DNA from: Geodermatophilus tzadiensis
Lineage (GTDB): Bacteria > Actinomycetota > Actinomycetes > Mycobacteriales > Geodermatophilaceae
Length of the DNA: 64,000 bases
NCBI RefSeq assembly: GCF_003002915.1
Contig: NZ_PVTG01000019.1
Location: forward strand, 1 to 64,000
Reading direction: 5' to 3'
The position numbers were made by a program, and so were the translations under genes. Positions 33,920 through 41,966 of this stretch are shown piece by piece. Each line of letters starts with the position of its first letter. Within the stretch, counting starts at the first letter, position 1. The notes beneath the pieces are model-generated. The model saw only the letters and a list, made by a program, of their open reading frames with translations, ran no database searches and had not been told where the DNA came from.

Positions 33920-34180
33920 ATGCCCAGCCAGACCGTCACCGTCGGCTCCCGGGTCGGCCTGCACGCCCGCCCGGCCGCGCTCATCGCCGAGGCGGTGGGC
34001 AAGGCCGGCGTCCCGGTCACCCTGGCCACCCCCGGCGGCGCGCCGGTCGACGCCGGGTCGCCGCTGATGATCATGACCCTCGGCGCCCAGAAGGGCACCG
34101 AGGTGACCGTCACCAGCGACGACCAGTCCGTCGTCGACCAGATCGCCGGCCTGGTCGCGCAGGACCTGGACGCCGAGTAG
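33920..34180 (+). CDS. ptsH: PTS phosphocarrier protein HPr
   Basis: An 86-residue HPr that shuttles phosphate from enzyme I to FruA. Active-site His15 lies in VGLHARPAA. A serine (Ser47, SPLMIMTLGA) occupies the position of the regulatory site of firmicute HPr, but I see no HPr kinase here and actinobacteria generally lack one. The ATG follows GCGAGGACGACGA. It ends the fru operon; a two-stem element begins five bases after its TAG and a long hairpin follows. Confidence 0.95.
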   Translation: MPSQTVTVGSRVGLHARPAALIAEAVGKAGVPVTLATPGGAPVDAGSPLMIMTLGAQKGTEVTVTSDDQSVVDQIAGLVAQDLDAE

Positions 34181-34185
34181 GAGAA

Positions 34186-34241
34186 GGACCCTCCTGCCCC
34201 CCGCCGCTCGCAGGCTCGCAGCGGGACCCTGCAGGAGGGCC
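34186..34241 (+). terminator. Covarying two-stem 3'-end element, copy A
   Basis: Starts five bases after the ptsH stop. Outer arms are GGACCCTCCTGC and GCAGGAGGGCC; the inner stem is CCGC/GCGG around TCGCAGGCTCGCA-like loop sequence, followed by GCGGGACCCT. It shares the outer arm sequence with copy B at 54871 and differs from C, D and E by compensating changes. Confidence 0.65.
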
Positions 34242-34248
34242 ACCACCA

Positions 34249-34292
34249 ACGACGGCGCCCGTCCCCTCGCTCGAGGGGACGGGCGCCGTCGT
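34249..34292. terminator. Perfect 19-bp bidirectional terminator hairpin
   Basis: ACGACGGCGCCCGTCCCCT and its exact complement surround CGCTCG. It lies between the end of the rightward fru operon and the end of the leftward SRPBCC gene and is strong enough to stop transcripts from both. Confidence 0.85.
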
Positions 34293-34323
34293 CCGTGTGC
34301 GGTCCTGCTGCTGCGGACCCGGC

Positions 34324-34791
34324 TCAGGGCTGGTCGGGGCGGGAGACGTCGCCGCGCCAGGCGCCGGTCTCGGTGCCGCGGCTCTCGATGAACTCCTTGA
34401 ACCGCTTGGCGTCGGCCTTGACCTGGCGGTCGTCGAAGCCGAGCGCGGCGCCGGCCTTCTCCACGATCCCGGTGGGCTCCCAGTCGATCTGGATCATCAC
34501 GCGGGTCTTGGTGTCGTCGAGGCGGTGGAAGGTGACCACACCGGCGTGCTTGGCGTCGCCGCTGGTGCTGGTCCAGGCCACCCGCTCCTCGGGGTGCTGC
34601 TCGGTGATCTCGGCGTCGAACTCGCGCTTGACGCCGTCGATGTTGGTGACCCAGTGGGTGCGCGTGTCGTCGAGCTGGGTGATCCGCTCGACACCACCCA
34701 TGAACTGGGGGAAGGACTCGAACTGGGTCCACTGGTCGTAGGCGACCCGGATCGGGACGTCGACGTCGACGGACTCCTGCACGCTGGCCAC
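34324..34791 (-). CDS. SRPBCC family (polyketide-cyclase-like) protein
   Basis: A 155-residue START-like protein. The first strand VQESVDVDVPIRVAYDQWTQFESFPQFM and the segment GVERITQLDDTRTHWVTNIDG match the SRPBCC/Polyketide_cyc2 pattern frequent in actinobacteria, followed by WTSTSGDAKHAGVVTFHRLDD and a C-terminal helix. Such proteins bind hydrophobic ligands in a deep cavity; the ligand is unknown. The GTG at 34791 has GAGGAGCG upstream. Divergent from a FAD monooxygenase across 183 bases. Confidence 0.85.
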   Translation of the reverse strand: MASVQESVDVDVPIRVAYDQWTQFESFPQFMGGVERITQLDDTRTHWVTNIDGVKREFDAEITEQHPEERVAWTSTSGDAKHAGVVTFHRLDDTKTRVMIQIDWEPTGIVEKAGAALGFDDRQVKADAKRFKEFIESRGTETGAWRGDVSRPDQP

Positions 34792-34974
34792 GGGACACGC
34801 TCCTCTGGCTCGGGGTTCTCGGTGCGGACCCGGTCGCCCTACCCCCGCCCCCGCGCGGGGACACGTCCGATCCGTGCAGGCCGGCGCACCGTCGGCACCG
34901 CCACGGACGGCGGCGGAGGAGCAGACTCCGGCTGTCGGAGGACCTCGCGGCCGCGCGTCGGGAGCGGAGGACGG

Positions 34975-36171
34975 ATGACCGGGGAGCGCACGGCGACGGT
35001 GGTCGGCGGCGGGATCGCCGGCCTGGCCGCGGCGGCCTCGCTGGTGCGGGCCGGCTGGCAGGTGACCGTCCTGGAACGGGCCCCGGAGTTCGGTGAGGTC
35101 GGTGCGGGCCTCGCCGTCACCCGCAACGGCATGGCCGCGCTGGACGCCCTCGGCATCGGCGACCGGGTCCGCGGCCTCGGGCACGAGACGTTCGCCGCGG
35201 GTACCCAGGACCGGCACGGCCGCTGGCTGCTCCGGCTGCCCGACCCGCGGGGCGACCCGGGATCGGCCAACCGCGCCTGGGGCGTGCACCGGCAGCGGCT
35301 GCACGGCGCGCTCCTGGCCGCCGCGGCGGACGCCGACCTGGTCACCGGCGCCCCGGTCCTGCGCGTGCGCCCCGGAGAACCCGGCGGGGAGCCGGCCGCC
35401 GTCACCTGGCGCGACGACGGGGGCGAGCACACCCGGACGGCGGACCTCCTGGTCGCCGCCGACGGCATCCGCAGCACCGTGCGGGCGCAGCTGTTCCCCG
35501 GCGCCCGGGTGGCCTACGGCGGCGGGACCAGCTGGCGTGCCGTCGTCGAGCGGCCCGGGGGGACCGGCGAGGGGTTCCTGGCGCTCTGGGGGCCGGGTGC
35601 GGAGTTCGGCACGGTGCCGATCAGCGACACGGAGGTCTACTGGTACGGCTACGTCCACTCCCCCGCCGGGGTGCGCTTCGACGACGAGCTGGCCGCGGCC
35701 GTCGAGCACTTCTCCGGTTGGTCCCCCCACGTGCGCTCCGTGCTGGCGGCCACGCGACCGGACCGGCTCATGCGGCACGACGTCCACCACCTGCCCGGCG
35801 GGCTGCCCGGCTACGTCCGCGGGCGGACGGTCGTCATCGGGGACGCCGCCCACGCCATGCTGCCGACGATGGGCCAGGGTGCCAACACCTCGCTGGAGGA
35901 CGGCGTCTGCGTGGGGCGCCTGGTCGCCGGGCCGGTCGCCGCCGGCGCCCCCCTCGCCGGGGCGCTGGCCGCCTTCGACCGGGCCCGCCGGCCGCGGTGC
36001 CGGCGGATCGCCCGCCGGTCGCTGCAGACGGCGCGCCTCGGCGCGCACCTGGGCGGCGGCTGGCGGCAGGCGGCGCGCGACGCCGTCCTGCGGCGTGTGC
36101 CGGCCGGGCTCCTGGTCGAGGCCGGCACGACGGCGCTGCGCTGGACCCCGCCGGCGACCACGGCGCCGTGA
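34975..36171 (+). CDS. FAD-dependent monooxygenase
   Basis: A 398-residue class A flavoprotein hydroxylase (PHBH fold). FAD motifs are GGGIAGLAAAASLVRAGW with the following ERAPEFGEVGAGL (residues 9-45), the DG motif LLVAADGIRSTVRAQL near 160 and the GD motif VVIGDAAHAMLPTMGQGANTS near 285. It would use NAD(P)H and oxygen to hydroxylate an aromatic or similar substrate, as in salicylate and FAD-dependent urate hydroxylases. No ring-cleavage or pathway gene is adjacent, so the substrate is open. ATG after GGAGCGGAGG. Confidence 0.88.
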   Translation: MTGERTATVVGGGIAGLAAAASLVRAGWQVTVLERAPEFGEVGAGLAVTRNGMAALDALGIGDRVRGLGHETFAAGTQDRHGRWLLRLPDPRGDPGSANRAWGVHRQRLHGALLAAAADADLVTGAPVLRVRPGEPGGEPAAVTWRDDGGEHTRTADLLVAADGIRSTVRAQLFPGARVAYGGGTSWRAVVERPGGTGEGFLALWGPGAEFGTVPISDTEVYWYGYVHSPAGVRFDDELAAAVEHFSGWSPHVRSVLAATRPDRLMRHDVHHLPGGLPGYVRGRTVVIGDAAHAMLPTMGQGANTSLEDGVCVGRLVAGPVAAGAPLAGALAAFDRARRPRCRRIARRSLQTARLGAHLGGGWRQAARDAVLRRVPAGLLVEAGTTALRWTPPATTAP

Positions 36172-36219
36172 CCCCGTCCTGAGCGGACCGGGAGTCGGGC
36201 GCCGTGGTCGCCGGGGGAC

Positions 36220-37725
36220 TCAGAAGGCCAGCGCCGTCCCGGGGTCGGACAGCAGCGCGCCGACGTCGGCGAGGAACCGGGAGCCCAGCTCGCCGTCGAC
36301 GATGCGGTGGTCGAACGACAGGGCCAGCTGGGTGACCTGCCGCACCCGCACCTTCCCCTTGTGCACCCACGGCATCTCGCGCACCGCGCCGAAGGCCAGG
36401 ATCGCCGACTCGCCGGGGTTGAGGATCGGCGTCCCGGTGTCGACGCCGAACACCCCGACGTTGGTGATGGTGATGGTGCCGCCGGCCATGTCGCCCGGCG
36501 CCGTCCGCCCGGCCCGCGCCGTCTCGGTCAGCTCGGCCAGCGCGGTCGCGAGCTCGGGCAGCGAGAGCCGGCCGGCGTCCTTCACGTTCGGGACGACCAG
36601 CCCGCGCGGGGTGGCCGCGGCGATGCCCAGGTTGACCTGCCCGTGGACGACGATCTCCTGCGCGGCCTCGTCCCACGAGCTGTTGACCATCGGGTGTCGG
36701 CGCGCGGCCAGCAGCAGCGCCTTGGCCACGAACAGCAGCGGGCTGACCTTGACCCCGGCGAACTCCGGGCGGGCGGCGATCCGCTGCCGGAGCTTCATCA
36801 TCCGGGTGACGTCGACGGTCAGGAACTCCGTGACGTGCGGCGCGGTGAAGGCGCTGGCCACCATCGCCGCCGCCGTCGCCTTGCGCACGCCCTTGACCGG
36901 GATGCGCTCGCCCGCGGCGGCCGCCGCGACCGGCGCGGGTGCAGCGGCAGCCGGGGCGGCGACGGGCGCGGGCCCGGCCGCCGCGGCGGTGACGTCCTCG
37001 CGGGTGATGACCCCGCCGGCGCCGCTGCCGGTCAGCGCGGCGAGGTCGACGCCGAGGTCCTTGGCCAGCTTGCGCACCGGCGGCTTGGCCAGCGGGCGCA
37101 GCCGGCCGCGGCCCGGGGCGGCCCCGAGCGCGGTGGCGGCCTCCTCGGCCGCGGCGTGCGCCTCGGCCTGCCGCCCGACCTCCAGGCCGCCGTGGCGCAC
37201 CGGCTTGACGGTCATGTCGGGGGCGGTGGCCAGCAGCGGCGGCCGGTCGTGGCCCCCGGAGCCGTAGTCGGCACCGGGCGTCGCCGCCGGCCGCGCGGGC
37301 GGCGGGCCCCCGCGGCGCGGGCGGCGGCGGGCCTCGGTGGTGCGCGGCCCGTAGCCGACGAGCACCGCCGTCCGGCCCCCGGGCGCCGCGCCGCCGATCA
37401 GCCCGGCAGCGGGCTCCTCGGACCCGTCGGTCCCGGCGCCGGCCGCCGCCGGTGCCGGGACCGGGGCGGGAGCCGGTGCGTCGGCGCCGTCGTCGATGGT
37501 GATGATCGGCGTGCCGACGTCGACGGTCGTGCCCGCCTCGAACAGCAGCTCGGTCACCGTGCCTGCGTAGGGCGAAGGCAGCTCGACGGCGGCCTTGGCG
37601 GTCTCCACCTCGCACAGCGGCTGGTTGACCGTGACCGTGTCGCCCACCGCGACGAGCCACTGCAGGATCTCGCCGTCGGTGAGGCCCTCGCCCACGTCGG
37701 GCAGCTTGAACTGGCGCAGCGTCAT
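36220..37725 (-). CDS. bkdC: Branched-chain 2-oxoacid dehydrogenase E2 (lipoamide acyltransferase)
   Basis: A 501-residue E2 with a single N-terminal lipoyl domain (residues 1-78, lipoyl Lys44 in EVETAKAAVEL), a long Pro/Ala/Gly linker with an unusual Arg/Pro-rich part (about 100-200), a peripheral subunit-binding domain (about 200-240, LAKDLGVDLAALTGSGAGGVITREDV) and the catalytic core (about 275-501) ending in SFDHRIVDG with catalytic His473. It transfers acyl groups from E1 to CoA. It is third in an operon with E1alpha and E1beta, four bases after E1beta. The E1alpha/E1beta split and Lrp regulator favour branched-chain oxoacids over pyruvate; pyruvate remains possible. Confidence 0.9.
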   Translation of the reverse strand: MTLRQFKLPDVGEGLTDGEILQWLVAVGDTVTVNQPLCEVETAKAAVELPSPYAGTVTELLFEAGTTVDVGTPIITIDDGADAPAPAPVPAPAAAGAGTDGSEEPAAGLIGGAAPGGRTAVLVGYGPRTTEARRRPRRGGPPPARPAATPGADYGSGGHDRPPLLATAPDMTVKPVRHGGLEVGRQAEAHAAAEEAATALGAAPGRGRLRPLAKPPVRKLAKDLGVDLAALTGSGAGGVITREDVTAAAAGPAPVAAPAAAAPAPVAAAAAGERIPVKGVRKATAAAMVASAFTAPHVTEFLTVDVTRMMKLRQRIAARPEFAGVKVSPLLFVAKALLLAARRHPMVNSSWDEAAQEIVVHGQVNLGIAAATPRGLVVPNVKDAGRLSLPELATALAELTETARAGRTAPGDMAGGTITITNVGVFGVDTGTPILNPGESAILAFGAVREMPWVHKGKVRVRQVTQLALSFDHRIVDGELGSRFLADVGALLSDPGTALAF

Positions 37726-37729
37726 CGCC

Positions 37730-38707
37730 TCAGAACCCCATCGCGCGGTCGACGGCGTCGAGCACCCGGTCGAGGTCGGGGAGGTACTCCTCCTCGAGCT
37801 TCGACGGCGGGTAGGGCGTGTCGTAGCCGCCCACCCGCAGCACCGGCGCCTCCAGGGAGTGGAAGCACGTCTCGGTCACCCGGGCGGCGATCTCCGCGCC
37901 CAGGCCCAGGGTCACCGGCGCCTCGTGGACGACGACGCAGCGCCCGGTGCGCCGGACGGAGTCGAACACCAGGTCGAGGTCGAGCGGGCTGATCGTGCGC
38001 AGGTCGACCACCTCCAGCGAGCGGCCCTCCTCGGCGGCGGCCTCGGCGGCCTGCAGCGCCGTCTTCACCATCGGGCCGTAGGCGAGCACCGTGACGTCGT
38101 CCCCGCCGCGGACCACCCGCGAGGCGAACAGCGGACCGGGCGTGGCGCCGGTGTCGACCTCGGCCTTCTCCCAGTACCGCCGCTTGGGCTCGAGGAAGAC
38201 GATCGGGTCGGGGGAGGCGATGGCCTGCTGGATGCCCCAGTAGGCGTCGATCGGGTTGCTGACCGCGACCACCTTCAGGCCCGGCGTGTGCGCGAAGTAG
38301 GCCTCGGGGCTCTCGCTGTGGTGCTCGACCGCGCCGATGCCGCCGCCGAAGGGGATGCGGATGACGATCGGCATCGCCAGCCGGCCCCGGGAGCGGGCGT
38401 GGATCTTGGCCACCTGGGTGACGATCTGGTTGTAGGCGGGGAAGACGAACCCGTCGAACTGGATCTCGCACACCGGCCGGTAGCCGCGCATGGCCAGGCC
38501 GACGGCGGTGCCGAGGATGCCGGCCTCGGCCAGCGGGGTGTCGACGACGCGGTCCTCGCCGAAGTCCTTCTGCAGGCCGTCGGTGATCCGGAAGACCCCG
38601 CCGAGCCGGCCGATGTCCTCGCCCATGAGCACGACCTTCGCGTCGTCCTCCATGGCGCGGCGCAGGCCCAGGTTGAGGGCCTTGCCGATGGTGAGCGTCT
38701 CGGCCAT
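37730..38707 (-). CDS. bkdB: Branched-chain 2-oxoacid dehydrogenase E1 beta
   Basis: A 325-residue E1beta (transketolase pyrimidine-binding plus C-terminal domains). Family blocks are KVVLMGEDIGRLGGVFRIT, the VVDTPLAEAGILGTAVGLA segment with the catalytic Glu that activates thiamine diphosphate, PFGGGIGAVEHHSESPEAYFAH and EAPVTLGLGAEIAARV. It pairs with E1alpha to decarboxylate branched-chain 2-oxoacids from Val, Leu and Ile. Its ATG shares the A of the E1alpha TGA (TGATG), giving tight coupling. Confidence 0.92.
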   Translation of the reverse strand: MAETLTIGKALNLGLRRAMEDDAKVVLMGEDIGRLGGVFRITDGLQKDFGEDRVVDTPLAEAGILGTAVGLAMRGYRPVCEIQFDGFVFPAYNQIVTQVAKIHARSRGRLAMPIVIRIPFGGGIGAVEHHSESPEAYFAHTPGLKVVAVSNPIDAYWGIQQAIASPDPIVFLEPKRRYWEKAEVDTGATPGPLFASRVVRGGDDVTVLAYGPMVKTALQAAEAAAEEGRSLEVVDLRTISPLDLDLVFDSVRRTGRCVVVHEAPVTLGLGAEIAARVTETCFHSLEAPVLRVGGYDTPYPPSKLEEEYLPDLDRVLDAVDRAMGF

Positions 38708-39846
38708 CAGTGCTCGCTCCCCTCGAAGGAGGCCTGGTAGGCCTCGAACTGCGCCTGCTGCGCGGCCAGGGGCGGCGTCTGCTCGGCGTAGACCTGGTCG
38801 AACATCGCCGTGCCCGGCGGGTCGGGCATCTCCACGGTGCCCGTGCGGATCCGCTTGGCCAGCTCGTCGGCCTCGGCCTCGACCGAGTCGAAGAAGGCGG
38901 CGTCGGCGACGCCGCTGCGCGACAGGTGGGCCTTGACCCGGGCGATCGGGTCGCGCAGCTTCCACTCCTCCAGCTCGCTGGCCAGCCGGTAGCGCGTGGG
39001 GTCGTCGGAGGTCGTGTGCGCGCCCATCCGGTAGGTGAACGCCTCGATGAACGTCGGCCCCTGGCCCTCGCGGGCGGCGGCGAGCGCCGCGCGGGTGACG
39101 GCCAGGACGGCGAGGACGTCGTTGCCGTCGACGCGGACGCCGGGGAAGCCGAAGCCGGCCGCCCGCTGGTAGAGCGGCACCCGGGTCTGGCGCTCGAGCG
39201 GCACGCTGATCGCGTACTGGTTGTTCTGGCAGAAGAACACGACGGGGGCGGAGAAGCTGGCCGCCCAGATCATCGCCTCGTTGACCTCGCCCTGGCTGGT
39301 GGCGCCGTCGCCGAGGAAGGCCAGCGCGGCGTGCTCCGCGCCGTCGCGCTGCAGGCCCATGGCGTAGCCGGTGGCGTGCAGGCACTGGGCGCCGATGACG
39401 ACGGTGTAGAGGTTGAAGGCCGTCGCGACCGGGTCCCAGCCGCCGTTGTCGACGCCGCGGAACAGGCTGATGACGTGCAGCGGGTCGACGCCGCGGGTCC
39501 AGGCCACGCCGTGCTCGCGGTAGGTGGGGAAGGCGACGTCGCCGTCCTGCAGCGCGCGGCCGGCGCCGATCTGGGCGGCCTCCTGGCCCAGCAGCGAGGC
39601 CCAGATGCCCAGCTCGCCCTGCCGCTGCAACGCGGTCGCCTCGACGTCCCACCGGCGGACCAGCACCAGGTCCCGGTAGAGGTCGCGCAGTTCCTCGGCC
39701 GAGACGTCGATCGAGTAGTCGGGGTGCTCGACCCGCTCGCCCTCCGGCGTCAGCAGCTGCACGAGGTCGGGCTGCTCCGGGAGGTGGGGCGCTGCGGCCC
39801 CCGGTACGGGGTCGACCACCTCGGTGGTCGCGCTGGACACGCTCAC
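38707..39846 (-). CDS. bkdA: Branched-chain 2-oxoacid dehydrogenase E1 alpha
   Basis: A 379-residue thiamine-diphosphate enzyme subunit. The cofactor motif GDGATSQGEVNEAMIWAASF, ending in NNQYAIS, the phosphorylation-loop region YRMGAHTTSDDPTRYR and the GQEAAQIGAG segment near residue 95 are typical of the branched-chain class. First gene of bkdABC; GTG start with GGAGGAG eight bases upstream. A 219-base spacer with phased TGCGCA sites separates it from the divergent Lrp-type gene, a common actinobacterial arrangement (BkdR-bkd). The complex supplies branched acyl-CoA starters for fatty acids and catabolic products. Confidence 0.92.
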   Translation of the reverse strand: MSVSSATTEVVDPVPGAAAPHLPEQPDLVQLLTPEGERVEHPDYSIDVSAEELRDLYRDLVLVRRWDVEATALQRQGELGIWASLLGQEAAQIGAGRALQDGDVAFPTYREHGVAWTRGVDPLHVISLFRGVDNGGWDPVATAFNLYTVVIGAQCLHATGYAMGLQRDGAEHAALAFLGDGATSQGEVNEAMIWAASFSAPVVFFCQNNQYAISVPLERQTRVPLYQRAAGFGFPGVRVDGNDVLAVLAVTRAALAAAREGQGPTFIEAFTYRMGAHTTSDDPTRYRLASELEEWKLRDPIARVKAHLSRSGVADAAFFDSVEAEADELAKRIRTGTVEMPDPPGTAMFDQVYAEQTPPLAAQQAQFEAYQASFEGSEH

Positions 39847-39937
39847 GTGCTCCTCCTCGCCGTCGTCCGCGGGCCGCCGGGGTCACCGGTCGGGGCTCGC
39901 GGGGTGGGACGTCCTGCGGCGCCGGGGTGTGGCGCCA

Positions 39938-39968
39938 CTCACACATCGTGGCACGGCCCGCGTGTGAG
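39938..39968. promoter_or_regulatory. Inverted repeat between bkdA and the Lrp-type gene
   Basis: CTCACAC (39938-39944) and GTGTGAG (39962-39968) form 7-bp arms 17 bases apart. GTGTG and CACAC repeat at 39962 and 39973. Likely part of the control region for bkdABC; the binding protein is not known. Confidence 0.35.
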
Positions 39969-39993
39969 CGAGCACACCACCACCCGGTCGGGG

Positions 39994-40045
39994 TGCGCAA
40001 GCCCCGTCGCCCGACGTGCGCAGATTGTCGTCGGGGGATTGCGCC
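39994..40045. promoter_or_regulatory. Three TGCGC motifs at 23-bp spacing
   Basis: TGCGCA at 39994 and 40017 and TGCGCC at 40040 start exactly 23 bp apart, about two helical turns, just before the Lrp-type start at 40065. Lrp/AsnC octamers wrap phased sites of this kind, so these are candidate autoregulatory and bkd-controlling sites. Confidence 0.5.
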
Positions 40046-40064
40046 GGGGTGTCAGACTGACGCC

Positions 40065-40562
40065 GTGCCCGCGCCTCCGGACCGCCTGGACGCCACCGAC
40101 GCGCGCCTCCTGCAGGCCCTCGGCGCCGACCCGCGCGCCACCGTGATGGCGCTGTCGCAGCAGCTGGGACTGGCCCGCAACACCGTGCAGGCCCGGCTGG
40201 CGCGGCTGGAGGCCGGCGGCCTGCTGGCGCCCTTCGACTCCCGGGTGCGCCCCGAGGCGCTGGGCTACCGGCTCTCGGCGTACGTCACCGTGCAGGTGGT
40301 GCAGCGCGGCCTGGAGGAGGTCGCCGCCGCGCTGGCCGCGCTACCCGAGGTGCTCGAGGTGACCGCGCTGTCGGGCGCGGCCGACCTGCTGGTGCGGGTC
40401 GTCGCCGTCGACGCCGACGACCTGTGGCGGCTGACCGAGCAGGTGCTCGCGCTGCCCGGCGTGCAGCGCACCGACACCGCGCTGGCGCTGCGCCGCTACG
40501 TCGACCACCGGATGGGCCCGCTGCTCGAGCGCGCGGCGGGCGGGGACCGGGCCGCCGACTAG
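40065..40562 (+). CDS. Lrp/AsnC-family regulator (BkdR-like)
   Basis: A 165-residue regulator with an N-terminal AsnC helix-turn-helix (DARLLQALGADPRATVMALSQQ, then LGLARNTVQARLARLEAGG; residues 9-55) and a C-terminal RAM ligand domain (about 70-150, AYVTVQVVQRGLEEVAAAL and LSGAADLLVRVVAVD). Its position, divergent from bkdABC, matches BkdR, which responds to branched-chain amino acids. GTG start at 40065, without a strong ribosome-binding site. A conserved M42-type peptidase follows 29 bases later and may be cotranscribed. Confidence 0.88.
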   Translation: MPAPPDRLDATDARLLQALGADPRATVMALSQQLGLARNTVQARLARLEAGGLLAPFDSRVRPEALGYRLSAYVTVQVVQRGLEEVAAALAALPEVLEVTALSGAADLLVRVVAVDADDLWRLTEQVLALPGVQRTDTALALRRYVDHRMGPLLERAAGGDRAAD

Positions 40563-40591
40563 GGCCTCCTGCGCCGGGTAGGGGTGGCGCC

Positions 40592-41668
40592 GTGCCCACA
40601 CCCGCCCCCGACCTGCTCGACGAGCTGCTGCGCACCTACGGCCCCTGCGGCGAGGAGGGCGCCGTGCGCGACGTCGTCCGCCGCGAGCTCGAGCCGCTGG
40701 CCGACGAGGTGCACGTCGACCCGGCCGGCAACCTCGTCGCCCTCGTGCACGGGACGGACCGGTCCGCCCCGGCCGTCCGGGTGGCCGCCCACCTCGACGA
40801 GCTGTCGATGATCGTCAAGCGGGTCGAGCCCGACGGCACGCTGCGGGTCGACTCCCTCGGCGTGATGTACCCCGGCAACTTCGGGCTCGGGCCGGTCGCC
40901 GTCCTCGGCCGGCACCGGACGCTCACCGGCGTGCTCACCCTGGGCTCGGAGCACACCACGCCGGAGAGCGCGCGCATCTGGCAGACCAAGCCCGACGCCG
41001 GCGACCAGGCGATGGACTGGACGCACGTCTACGTCTTCACCGGGTGCACGGCCGACGACCTGGCCGCGGCCGGGGTGCACCCCGGCACGCGGGTGTGCGT
41101 GCACGCCGACAAGCGGGGCCTGACCCGCTTCGGCGACTTCGTCGGCTCCTACTTCCTCGACGACCGGGCCGCGCTCACCACCCTGGTGCTGGCGGCGCGG
41201 CTGCTGCGCGAGGACGGCGGCCGTCCGCCCGGCGACGTGTACCTCGTGGCGACGACGAGCGAGGAGATGGGCGGCATCGGGGCGGCCTACGCCAGCCGGA
41301 CGCTGCCCGGCGACCTCACCGTCGCGCTCGACGTCGGCCCGGCCGAGGCCGAGTACCAGGTCACCGTGGACGGCGGGCCGGTGGTCGCCTACGCCGACGA
41401 CGCGGTCGTCTACGACCGGGCGCTGGCCGACGCGCTGGTCGACCTCGGCGGCGAGCTCGGCCTGGACCCGCAGACGGCGGTGTGGCGGTCCTTCGACTCC
41501 GACGCCTCCCAGGCGATGGCCTCGGGGCAGGCGGCGCGGGCGGCCCTGCTGTCGCTGCCCACGCTGAGCACGCACGGCTACGAGGTGCTGCACACCGGGA
41601 CCGTCAACCGCACCGCCCGGCTGCTGGCCGCCTTCCTCGCCCGGCCGGTCCCGCCGGTCAGCGGCTGA
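40592..41668 (+). CDS. M42-family aminopeptidase/hydrolase
   Basis: A 358-residue metallo-aminopeptidase of the M42 (FrvX/PepA-like) family. Metal-site motifs: VRVAAHLDELSMIV with the first His-x-Asp, GSYFLDDRAALTTLVLAARL with the bridging Asp, TTSEEMGGIGA with the base Glu and metal Glu, and ALDVGPAE with Asp; a final STHGYEVLHTGTVN contributes the last His. It probably trims N-terminal residues from oligopeptides in the cytosol. It follows the Lrp-type regulator and could contribute amino-acid supply. The 3' end overlaps the convergent DUF3253 gene by 11 bases. Confidence 0.88.
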   Translation: MPTPAPDLLDELLRTYGPCGEEGAVRDVVRRELEPLADEVHVDPAGNLVALVHGTDRSAPAVRVAAHLDELSMIVKRVEPDGTLRVDSLGVMYPGNFGLGPVAVLGRHRTLTGVLTLGSEHTTPESARIWQTKPDAGDQAMDWTHVYVFTGCTADDLAAAGVHPGTRVCVHADKRGLTRFGDFVGSYFLDDRAALTTLVLAARLLREDGGRPPGDVYLVATTSEEMGGIGAAYASRTLPGDLTVALDVGPAEAEYQVTVDGGPVVAYADDAVVYDRALADALVDLGGELGLDPQTAVWRSFDSDASQAMASGQAARAALLSLPTLSTHGYEVLHTGTVNRTARLLAAFLARPVPPVSG

Positions 41669-41912
41669 CCCGGCGCACCCGCACCGGGCCGCGGGCGGCG
41701 GCGACGTCGACGACCGCGCCGCGCTGGGTGACCTCGACCGCGCCCGCCGCGGCCAGCCGGCCGGCCGCGGCGCGCGCCTCCGGCATCAGCGCGCGCCAGC
41801 CGTCCGGGTCGACCGCGCGGGCCGCCTCCGACGGGCAGATCGTCGCGCCCGCCGCACGGGCGTCGAGCAGCGCGGCGATCGCGCGCTCCAGGGCCGGGCC
41901 GGCGTCGTCCAC
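41658..41912 (-). CDS. DUF3253 family protein
   Basis: An 84-residue winged-helix-like protein: ALERAIAALLDARAAGATICPSEAARAV is the family start, followed by DGWRALMPEARAAAGRLAAAGAVEVTQRGAVVDVAAARGPVRVRRV with the wing strand. DUF3253 proteins are small, soluble and functionally uncharacterised; the fold suggests nucleic-acid or protein contact. GTG start at 41912. It diverges from a small membrane protein gene. Confidence 0.8.
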   Translation of the reverse strand: MDDAGPALERAIAALLDARAAGATICPSEAARAVDPDGWRALMPEARAAAGRLAAAGAVEVTQRGAVVDVAAARGPVRVRRVSR

Positions 41913-41966
41913 TCCCCCAGGATGCGCCCGTTTGTCCTGGTGAGCGCGGCGGGTACCGCGGACGGC

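Noticed and set aside
36172-36219. Hairpin between the FAD monooxygenase and bkdC
   Set aside because: Only short, imperfect pairing; no clear terminator can be claimed.
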